This document shows, one piece after another, positions 33,339 to 43,000 of a stretch of DNA of 64,000 nt; positions within the stretch are counted from its first letter, which is position 1; every line of letters begins with the position of its first letter. A program made the position numbers and the translations under genes. The DNA is taken from NCBI RefSeq assembly GCF_018294505.1, contig NC_057812.1, forward strand, positions 63,292,893-63,356,892. Reading direction: 5' to 3'. The notes beneath the pieces were generated by a model, which was not told the DNA's origin, searched no databases, and saw nothing but the letters and a program-made list of their open reading frames with translations. The DNA is from Triticum aestivum (Eukaryota; Streptophyta; Magnoliopsida; Poales; Poaceae).

Positions 33339-33756
33339 GGTTTACATAACACGTCCACTATAACGTTTATTTTTCATCTACATTCACAGATTTTTGGCCT
33401 TCCGGTGATGCAACTGTGAGTGTGTACGCTGTGAACACTACATATAACACCCTGTTGGTTTTCGTTGCAGCTTAGCAATGTCGTCTGTCTATGGTTCATA
33501 GCACGTTTATCTTCATTTTACCACTAGCATCATGTAAAATGAAATGAGATAGAATGGTGTAGCCATTGATGATTGGTGGAGAAATTAACAGTTTTGGGTC
33601 ATCAGAGGTGTCTCGCAAGATAGCTTTTTTTGACTTTAATCTTAATTATGCATGTGCTCCAAAATAATAATCAAACATATTTGTGCTTATGCATATAATA
33701 ACAATAGCAAGAGTATATTCCATTTTAGTGGAAACTAGAACAACGAGTTTTCTTTT

Positions 33757-35570
33757 GCATATATAAATAGATACACAAACAAAAATACAACACCCCACAC
33801 AATTAGTGTTTCACGCCACCTCGTGCTCACGAGCAAGCTCTGACACGATCAGTTCATCCACGTCACCTGCCTCAACCCCGATTCCCCGATCCTGTCGTGG
33901 TTAGCACCACCCACTCATCATCAGTACAGCCGAGATGGCCAAGAGGACCGCCACACAATGGAGGGACTTATGGGCCCGTGAACCATGGTTATGTAGACCC
34001 TCGGTACTCAACTTTGATGACAACGGGTCAATGCCACGCCCGGGCCGAGTGGCCATCGCCGGTGTGCAGCTCCGCCCATATCTCATTACCGATAGGATAA
34101 CAAGTACAAGCTCGCCATCGTGGGATCTAGGTTGTTCATCGGGCCAGCTGATGAAAGGCACCAAATGAACAAGAGAGGGACATCAACAATGGAGGTGTGT
34201 CTTGGTTCTCCCTCATCAAAGACATTACCGACATAACTTCTCAAGGGGGCATGTTACCATTGTGTTTTACTTAGAATGGCTAGAGCAGAACTGGTCATGG
34301 GTAGAATTAGTGTGCGAGACATCAAGTGAAGGGAATTAAATTAAGTTAGTGACCAATGGAATTAAATTAAGTTAGTGACCAACGGAATTAAATTAAGTTA
34401 GTCACCATGGGTTGAATTAGCACTAAGATACGAAGGCGGTTGCCGCCTTTGTCCCTTGATGCTGGCCTCCCACGGTGGCATTGATCGCTGGCTCATTTAA
34501 AACACGAGTTCATGGATTTTGTGATAAAAGTGAGGGTTGCGAGTGAGCAGGACGGGGGTAAGGTTGGTATGTTCAGACATGGTTGTCTAAGTGGAATAAT
34601 TTCCTAACATTAAAAATGTGGGGAATTTCCTTTCACTAGAGATGGCTTTGCAGAAGAAATTTTGGCATACAATTTTTTGGTATGAGACGGTGGTTCATTT
34701 ATTTTCATCAAGTCATACAATTTTTTGGCAAGGATAGGAGGGTAAATGCTCTGGTTGGTTGATTCAAGAGTTAATAATGAACACGGTGGCGTATCAGTTG
34801 CATGTCCAACAAAAGACATTATATTTTTATTTTGTGGTCATGCACGAGATTCAACTATATGTTACAACGTGGCAATGGCTCAGCGGATACGGGGTCTGCC
34901 TTGTTGGAGGGGCGTCCTGGGCGGCACATGCCTCGTCCCCCTTGATGGCGTTGGCGGATCAACACAGACACCCGGGGGGGGGGGGTAGGATGGGGGCGAG
35001 CGGGGTGATTGGCGGGGGACTTCTCCTAGGTTGTCTGTGTCGAAGTACAGTCTGAAGGAGAAAATGTGCCATGACGAAAGCGAGGTGGGCTTCATCCAAT
35101 TTTAAAAGAGAGGGCTCCAGCAAGAAATATCCAGCTACAGCATGAAAACGAGCAGGAAGCGGAGGGTCTGGCAAGAGAAGGGAATGGTGTGTCCTAGGGT
35201 GGATTTGTTGTGTTGGGACCGCGTGTTGGATATAACATGACGGATAGTTCAGACAACCACACTTCTCCTCCACATATGGACGGGATTTGGGGAGCCCGGA
35301 CTGTTCAGACGGTTGGATTTTGGGGAGCTGGGCGCCCATTTATGTCTGAATGTGTTCGGACTTATGACTTATGAGAGAGAAATAATCTTCGATATTGGGG
35401 ACGACTTTAAACATTTGTATGATTCATTTGTATGCACTGTAGTCCATAGTAATGCAAGGCGTACTACTAGTTTGTATTGGAGGAGTTGATCTTACGGCTA
35501 GCATCGAACAGGGAATATGTGAACTAATTCTTGCCGCCGAGACCAATGCTTCCCAGAGCCATTTATCTTG
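33757..35570. other. 1.8-kb stretch present in copy A and absent from copy B
   Basis: Copy B joins the two flanks directly within TTTTCTTGG (near 57185). The copy-A flanks share only TCTT, so a deletion in B is more likely than an insertion in A. The stretch holds short reading frames without recognisable domains and a run of G at 34974-34986. I see no gene in it. Confidence 0.6.
34332..34409. repeat. 26-bp tandem repeat, three copies
   Basis: GGAATTAAATTAAGTTAGTG followed by ACCAAT, three times in a row with one or two changes per copy. Confidence 0.9.
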
Positions 35571-35615
35571 GCGTACACAGATGGCCGGCAAGCTGCCGCT
35601 ACATGAGCTTCCAAG

Positions 35616-37038
35616 CACTGATAGAAAAAGAGGCTTCCGTCCAGCCCCATTAGTCGCGAAACTGTAGGAACCGCGACTAATGAAGTCTTTAGTCGCGGTT
35701 CGGCAGATGAACCGCGACCAAATGCCTGGGCCCAGGGCGCTCGCGGGCTTTAGTCGCGGTTGGCCAGGCCAACCGCGACTAAAGGTGCCCAAAGGCCTTT
35801 AGTCGCGGTTGGCCAGGCCAACCGCGACTAAAGCTCCTCCCTTTTAGTCCCGGTTTGTGGCACGAACCGGAACTAATGGGGTTGAGACCTTTAGTCCCGG
35901 TTCGTGCCACGAACCGGTACTAAAGGTCCCATTTTCAAACTCTAACCCCCCCCCGGGATCGCCTTTTCAGTTTTAAAAAAAATAAAAGAAAATAATGGAA
36001 ATGTCAAAAAAATAAAAGAAAATAAGTTTCTCATGTGATATGTGGTCTAGTTGTTGGGAAAATTTGCAAATGTGAATTTTGACTTTATTTGCAAAATCTC
36101 TCTGAAATTTGTAAAAATGGGCATAACTTTTGCATACTAACTCGGATGAAAAAGTTTTTTATATGAAAAATCATCTACTCGAAAAGTTACATCCAAATTT
36201 AACCGGGGGAACCCCGTTAAACATTTTCAAAATCCTCAAAAACCTAATAGAAAAAAGTTACGGGGCTTGTAAGATCTAGAGTGGAAAAAATTGAAAAATA
36301 TTCAAACAGTGGGCAAACTATGGTCAAACAATGGTCAAACTAATTATTCTAGAATATTAGTGTTACTAAATAATTATTTTAATTATTTCAATTTTGGTCA
36401 AATCTGGTCAAACTGTGGTCAAACTGTGGTCAAACAATGGTCAAACTAATTATTCAAGAAATATTAGTGTTACTAAATAATTATTGTTTTTTAAAACAAT
36501 AGTTTCAAACTCAAACAGTGAAATGTGTCACTTCATGCTCAAGCAAAATTCCTGAAGGTTAATAGGATTGACATCTTATTATTGTCAGGAAAACAACAAG
36601 TGCAGACTTGGAGCGTGGGAGAATAGAACCCGGAAGTTAAGCGTGCTTGGGCTGGAGTAGTGAGAGGGATGGGTGACCGGTTGGGAAGTTAGATGATTTG
36701 GAATGATGAGGGGTGATAAAAGAATAAATTGAGAAGTGATGAGGGGTGGTGATTAGAGACTAGAGGTTAAAATAATTCAGAAATTTGAAAAAAAAAATTC
36801 AATTTTTTTTTTAAAAAACCTATGGCGGCCTTTAGTCGCGGTTAGCCACAAGAACCGCGACTAAAGGTCCTCCGCCCCGACGGCCACCTGGCGCCCACGT
36901 GGACGGGCCTTTAGTCGCGGTTCTTAAGCAACCGCGACTAAAGGGGGGGGCCTTTAGTCGCGCCCGTTCGGTCGCGGTTGCGCAACCGCGACTAATGGCA
37001 GTTGCGAACCGCGACCAAAGGCCCTTTTTCCACCAGTG
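35616..37038. mobile_element. non-autonomous CACTA element (1423 bp), copy A only
   Basis: Ends CACTGATAGAAAAAGAGG and, at the right, CCTTTTTCCACCAGTG, with a 3-bp target duplication aag (35613-35615 and 37039-37041). Copy B (near 58041) has the uninterrupted site gcttccaaggctccc. Subterminal TTTAGTCGCGGTT / AACCGCGACTAAA repeats fill about 250 bp at each side. The AT-rich centre contains a direct duplication of a GGTCAAACTAATTATTC block (about 36330-36380 and 36432-36485) and a 5S rRNA-like fragment. It has no coding capacity. Confidence 0.94.
36625..36690 (+). pseudogene. 5S rRNA-like fragment inside the CACTA element
   Basis: GGAAGTTAAGCGTGCTTGGG followed by GAGTAGT, GGGATGGGTGACC and TTGGGAAGTT follows the second half of plant 5S rRNA in the right order, with small differences and gaps. 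This part of the 5S gene holds the internal Pol III control region. It is flanked by unrelated AT-rich sequence and lacks the 5' half, so it is not a 5S gene. Confidence 0.8.
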
Positions 37039-37044
37039 AAGGCT

Positions 37045-37382
37045 CCCTTCCTGTTACACACTTGCAGAACTCCAGATCGATGCTGTTTACCCTGTGGATG
37101 AGACGGTGAAGATCTAGGCCCTCCAAGCTTTTTCACACGTTGCCGAGAAATTTGTTCCTCATATAGTCACTGTTCGATGAATTGTTTTTATCATTATTAA
37201 TAATTTTATGTTACTATTATTCATTCATTTTTTTTCTCTAAAGCTCACATAATCTATTTTTAACATCTGAGGAGCTTTATGTCCACGTTATACACGTCTA
37301 CACTACATCTGACAAGTGGAAGTTTGTTCTTGCAGCAATTAGTGCCTCGGAGCTCTTCAAGATTGGTGCAAACAAATATTAA
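37045..37382 (+). pseudogene. decayed exon pair of an unrecognised gene, copy A
   Basis: Near 37069 the plus strand reads ELQIDAVYPVDETVKI, a stop (TAG), then ALQAFSHVAEKFVPHIVTV. At 37269-37382 it reads EELYVHVIHVYTTSDKWKFV, continuing LAAISASELFKIGANKY and a stop. The amphipathic helical pattern would suit a HEAT-type repeat protein, but this is only an impression. Copy B (58076-58385) has the same TAG and an extra stop after EL. It may belong to the same broken gene as the exons at 32116 and 33390. Confidence 0.4.
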
Positions 37383-37598
37383 AAGAGCATAGAAGCGCTC
37401 TCCTGGGCTTATTTAAAAAAAAAACATACTTCTCTTACATTATGCGGTTAACATTGTAACATGAATTCTTGAATATATCCCAACGAAATGCGAAAAGAAT
37501 GTAATGCCTCTCTCACTACCTTTGTAGTTAAGCATTTTTCATACAAAGGGCCGGTGACTGCATACGCAATAATAAAGGAAGCATGCACATATTATATC

Positions 37599-37898
37599 CT
37601 ACTCTCCGATCTCTTCGCCGATGCAGTCAGCACACTTGAATTCTTTGAGATGTTTTGCTTCAGTGGCAGCTATGTTCACATATTTGCCATGGAACCACTG
37701 GTCACATATGTCACAGCATATCCAAAAGGCGTTGGCATGGTACTGAGCACTACAGGTTTCACAAAAGTATGTAACTTCATGATCATTTTCTTTGTCTTCA
37801 GCAGGCTTCCTAGAGTCCTTGTTTGGAGCAGATAAATTTTGCATCGACTCTTGAGATGGTGGCACGTTCTCTTCAGCAGGTATGATAGAGTCAAGCAT
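37599..37898 (-). pseudogene. truncated Alfin-like PHD-finger paralogue, copy A
   Basis: The strand encodes the last ~100 codons of an Alfin-like protein: a linker ([20 protein letters not shown]) and a PHD finger ([45 protein letters not shown]). It matches the end of exon 4 of the gene at 40092. Upstream of the first Met, the sequence jumps to what corresponds to intron 2 of that gene (matching 43338 onward), so exon 3 and the first part of exon 4 were deleted. One PHD zinc ligand is missing (HGKY where HGKC is expected). It is part of an older tandem duplication, with unit 1 about 37459-39370 and unit 2 from 39957. Copy B carries the same truncated form. Confidence 0.82.
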
Positions 37899-38617
37899 GT
37901 CTATTGTAAAAAAAAATGCCGGAGATTGGATTATTAGTTTGCGTGTTTGTTTTAGATTTGGGCGGTACAATTTTGTCACTTTAGTTAACTGTTTTTTGCA
38001 TGAAGCACCCATGCCATGCATATGGCTGGTGTTGGCGTGGTTCATACCATTGGCTGCAGGCTTGGAATTTCCCGCTACTTCAATCCTATTCCGAGGCATG
38101 ATAAATATACAGATCTCTATTTTTGCCAAAATTATACACATCTCTCTACTTTTGGTGAATTTAAAAAATTAAGCCGGCCCTCTCTATATCTTCCGTGAAA
38201 AAGATCGCATGTGCGCACACAAGTATATATGTTTATATACACTGTGCATTGCCAGTGCAAAATAGCTAGAATCCATATTCCAAACAATTTTGTTTTTTAA
38301 TTTGATCATTACTAAAATAAATAGAAAACTATGTCATTTATCTGATGTAGTTTAGTGAAAAAATATGTATGTAATATATGCGGCTTAAAAATTACAAATA
38401 TTTCAAAATAGAATACAGTGCATGGATACTCTTCATTGCCAGGAGAAAATGATTGCCGTCATGTACTCTTATAAAATTAATGCATGATCGAATCCTAGAA
38501 AATATATGGTCCAAAAAAGTTGAAGGTTTTGTGGGCAACAAGTGTCCAATGTCTGTAATAAACTTAAGACCAAACCCCATCATATTTCTTTAGGATATAA
38601 AAGGACACAAAATTATA

Positions 38618-38852
38618 CTCCCTCCATTCCAAAATATAGTGCTTCCTCTATTGCCGTACTTCAAATTTGACCATAAATTTAGCCAACAAAACCGACTGCG
38701 GCGGGACAAAAGTTATACCAGTGATTTCGTATTCAAAAGAAGTTTTCAATTATATTTTTTTTCTCCTGTCGCAGTTGATTTCGTTGATCAAATTAATGGT
38801 CAAAGTTGGACCTCGGGAAACGCGGGCGCACTATATTTTGAAATGGAGGGAG
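38618..38852. mobile_element. Stowaway-like MITE (235 bp), copy A
   Basis: CTCCCTCCATTCC ... GGAGGGAG ends with TA on both sides, the Tc1/mariner target. The matching place in unit 2 (near 44072) is an empty site. Copy B has it too (59608-59844), so it predates the segmental duplication. Confidence 0.9.
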
Positions 38853-39376
38853 TACATCCACCAAAGAATTTCGCATTCGCAATACAATAGCCCACCAGTA
38901 CACATGTAGACTTCATAAAATTGCTATAATGTTATATCTTCTATCAATCTGGAATTATTGGGCATGGCACACCAAAAATATATATCACGCGCATTGATTT
39001 CACACACTTGTCAATTGGAAAAGTCTATGCATGCAAAAAATACAGCCACTAATGGACGGTGTTGTTTGTAACTCGATACTCTTTTTCCTTTGTCTAATAC
39101 AAAAGTAAACACGGTCGTATATCTGAAAATAACCTTATTCCCATAGAAATATGTTTGAAAGTAATTGATCAAACTATTGGCCTAAATTCCTCTTTGTATC
39201 AATACGGAACTACGCTACCCCGTGCAACAGCACTGGATTTTGATGACAATTTTATTTATTGAAAATGGATTCAAGAAGTCTGGGACAGCAGGATCTAAAA
39301 ACTACGGCCACAAATGCCCTTAGTTGTTTAACTCAATACATTTTTTTCCTATGCCTAATAAGAAATAAACACAGTT

Positions 39377-39950
39377 ATGAGGACTGTAGTAGTATTTGAA
39401 GAAGCCCAAGAAGTACTTCACACAAGAGGTATGAGGCCTTGTGTGTGTGACAGAAACGCGTCCATAAATACTCTTCTCAGCTCTTTGTTGGGACGATTAC
39501 TCGTTGGCATACTTCTGCGAAAGTTCTACACTACCATGTGTGGTCTGCAGTTACCAGCGGTGCGGGGGTCGGGAAAAATCTTTGTCGGTTCAGCCGGCAC
39601 CAACACGGTGACGCTTGTGGGCGCCGCCTCCCTTCTTGAAGGGCGTGAGGTGTACCCCGCCAGCACTCCTCTCCGTGTACTGGCAGGAATCCGAGGATCT
39701 GTCTGGGCATGCAGCAGCATCATTGTCGGCGTAGTACTTCTTGAAGGTGTTGTTTGGTACGCGGGAATTCAGAGGCATAGGAGCGTGGTGGAATTTAGAG
39801 GCATAGGAGCGTGGCGGCGGTTGTTGGAAATCATCGCTTTGGCATTTGTTTCTCTTTCTAGGCTTGATTGTCCTGTTTGCCCATCAATGATATCACAGTT
39901 CTGTCAGGTGGTTGCTATATTAATATAGCAAGGCGAAAGCCTGTCAAGAC
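39377..39950. other. conserved block of unknown nature, copy A
   Basis: Matches copy B 60427-60960. It ends with TATAGCAAGGCGAAAGCCTG, a short hairpin reminiscent of the 3' ends of some grass retroposons. Frames are open on both strands but show no known domain. It contains a copy-A-only 26-bp tandem duplication at 39765-39816 (GAATTCAGAGGCATAGGAGC units). Confidence 0.4.
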
Positions 39951-40091
39951 ATTGTAAACTGAATTCTTAAATATATCCCAACGGAATGGGAAAAAATGTA
40001 ATGCCTCTCTCACTACCTTTCTAGTTAATCATTTTTCATACAAAGGGTGACTGCATACCCTAAAATAAAGGAATGGTGCGCATATTATATC

Positions 40092-43000
40092 CTACTCTCC
40101 GATCACCTCGCGGATGCAGTCAGGACACTTGTATTCTTTGATATGTTCTGCTTCAGAGGCAGTTACGTTCACACATTTGCCATGGAACCACTGGTCACAT
40201 TCGTCACAACCAATCCAAAAGGCATTGGCATGATACGGAGCGTTACAAGATCCGCAAAAGTCGGTAACTTCATTATCCTTTTGTTTGTCTTCAGCAGGCT
40301 TCCTAGAGTCCTTGTTTGGAGCAGAAAAAACTTGCATCGAGTCTTGAGAAGGTGGCACGTTCTCTTCAGCAGGTGTGATAGAGTCTACGTCTGGATTGGA
40401 CACATTCTCTTGAGTTGGTGCGCTCGACTCCCTGTTTGCATTGTAACGCACAAATGTTGATAGCCAAGGAAGACCATAAGAGAGATAGAATTCGTCATGG
40501 ACTGTTCGCATCTCGTTTACCATATCAAATAAACGTATCCTGAAAGAGAAAGTAAACCAACATCACCAAATCAGCAATTGGCTTTGCAAGCAATATGTAA
40601 CACATGACATTCTTGATGCATGGAGGAACTATATAAGCACAAGAACATAATGATTTAAATAGAAGACGAAGATCGCCCCTAATAAGAATAGCCCATTATT
40701 TAATGCTGAGGCTCTAATAATTGGTTCTGCAGGACTACTGTTCTGTTGAAGCTGTATTCTCTCTCGTGTTTGTTCAATGGAAAAAACAAGTTATTATGTC
40801 AAAAAATAGAATCTTCTATACGCTTGTTTAAAAGCATAGGAATTACATACTGTTTTGTTAGATAGAAGTTACAGGTTTTTGCACTTTTTGCTGCATTCAA
40901 TGTATCTTCTACATGCACATGCTTTATGTGTTGTGAAATTATTGGTTACGTTTCTCGGAGGTAGATTGCACATATGAATGTCCTAAATGTTAAGTGCACA
41001 AAAAAACTGTTTGTGAAATGAAGTAGTAGTAGTGGTGGTGGTGGTGATAGTAGTAGCAGCAGCAGGGAGGCGGACGTTTGGTCCCTGGCACTATATGTCC
41101 CCGGTATCTAGATCATCAATAAGTGCATCGCGATGCGTTGCTAAAGTAGCGATTTATGATATACGGAAGGCAGTTCAGGTGTGGAAGTGGATATACTTGA
41201 GAAGAACAGTGTTGTACGTCGCTTGGCACATGAGAGGACAGCATCCCGCACAGTACCACGACGCGTTTTGCAGCCACTGCAGTTAAATGTTCTGCTACTG
41301 AGACACGGCAACTTTATCCTCGACATTGGAAAAGTGGCAGAGCACTGTAGCAGCTGTGTCCAGCAAGTGAAACTAGTAAAAAAGGGTGATGCAATGGATA
41401 GACAGACATGGCAAAATTACAATGTGCTCACAATGACAGATATATTAATCCATAAGGGAGTTCAAAATAAGATAATTAGAGAAACAGCTATATTAATCCA
41501 TAGGGGGGGGTTTAAAATTAAGCTAATTATATATAAATATGTTTTTTTCAGTTCAGTTTTTCATGTAACAGAACGGTGCATGTGTCAGGAATGTATTTAC
41601 TAAGTTGTTATCTATTGAATTGGAAGTTTTTTTTTTCACGAGGTCCATCGAATTGGAAGTTGGTTCAAATTAAATTGGATGCGGCCGATTAGTTGGAACA
41701 GGAATAAATATGTCGGTAATATGGTCATCTAGATGAAATATAAGTCTACATGTTCTGAAACAGAAGTCAAATTTGGAAAACAAAACTTTTTTCGAAAATA
41801 TATCTACGATAACTTTTCAAAAAATAACTTTGTTTGGCGATAAACTCATTTATGTATTAATTGAATATTTTCTTAGTATTTATATCAGAATCTATTCTTT
41901 TCTCACAACACAAACCAATTTCACAATTACGAATATATTCTTGATCATGTACATGTAATGGAGCAGTCAACGAGAATTTATTTCTAGATGAACATTTTTC
42001 CATTACATGTAATGAGCATTTTTTTTCATTAACATGTAATGGACATTTTTTTTTTCAAGCTGTCATGATATTTTCCAGAACATAGGAAAAATTCTGTAAC
42101 AACGGGTAAATTATCTCTAAAGTATTTTTTTAATATGGGGTCAAAGTATTTCCTGGTATGTTTGAACTTTTCCTTAACATGCGGCATCAATTTTATTACT
42201 AAATATCTTTTCCCTAACATTTTTCAAATCAGATTTTATAAAAAAATGTGTGTGCTGTAGGCAAATGGTGAAAAGGTGTTAGCGAATAATATGAAATGAA
42301 CAGTAGACTGATTAATATATCTGGTCGCATTGAGAGTACAGAGTTGTATTGAAGGACTTCGTTACGCTACTCAAAATTTGTCGACACTGTTGAGACAAGA
42401 AATAGCAGGCAAACTGAAAAGCTAAGTTGGTTAATGCGTGTCAGGGTGAGTTGGCCGACCCGTGAGTAGCAGCTACCGTTGGTTAAATGCGAGGGTGGGC
42501 CCCTGCTGTCCGAAGGCATCTAATACTCCCTTCATTCCACAATGTAGTGCTTTCTCTATCCACGTGCTTCAACTTTGACAGTAAATTTAACTACCAAGAT
42601 CGATTGTGGCGGGAACAAAAATTATATCAGTGAATTCATATTCGAAAGAAGTTTTCAATTATATAATTTTTTCTCCCGCCGCAGTTGGTCTCGTTGGTTA
42701 AATTTATGGTGAAAGTAGGACCTCGGAAAGCGCGGGCGCACTATATTTTGGAATGGAGGGAGTACAAAACAGAGAAAGAGATAATACAAAAGAAAGTCAA
42801 AGTATAATAATAGGCGGGTTGAAGATCACGTCTGAATGAATGGCGAGATTCCGGGGACAGATGTCCCGAGAAACCATTCGTTATTTCCTCAGCAGCAGCA
42901 ACAATATAGTAGTAACATACCTTTGGTTGGCGGCGTGACAAGTGGACAAGAAAACGGTGACGCCCATGAGCCACGAGTCGGAGTGGTAGGTGACGAGTGT

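Larger units (their letters stand above)
30840..33500 (+). pseudogene. decayed exons of an unrecognised intron-rich gene, copy A
   Basis: Several short exon-like stretches on the plus strand have good splice signals. At 32116-32201 (acceptor CATTAG, donor GTAAGT) the 86-bp frame reads FSDLAYNYDLLKLGGSDHG then RYDREEPDI. At 33390-33415 (acceptor TTCACAG, donor GTGAGT) it reads IFWPSGDAT. A small exon ending ...CCAAACTACCTG precedes GTATGA near 32002. A CT-rich promoter-like stretch lies at 30950-31400. The same pieces occur in copy B. I cannot assemble a start-to-stop protein, the assembly gap falls inside, and I do not recognise the family. It may be a captured gene fragment. Confidence 0.4.

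Noticed and set aside
34974..34986. Run of G residues as a structural G-quadruplex signal
   Set aside because: A single homopolymer run with uncertain length; could be a sequencing feature.
36625..36690. A functional 5S rRNA gene
   Set aside because: Only about half of the gene is present, with gaps, inside a transposon.
37599..37898. Alternative last exon of the Alfin-like gene
   Set aside because: Sequence upstream of it corresponds to intron 2, not to the intron before exon 4. The apparent acceptor is at a deletion junction, so a truncated paralogue explains it better.
41181..41603. A host gene inside the intron insertion
   Set aside because: The frame has no recognisable domain, is absent in copy B and lies within a mobile insertion; kept only as an unrecognised frame.
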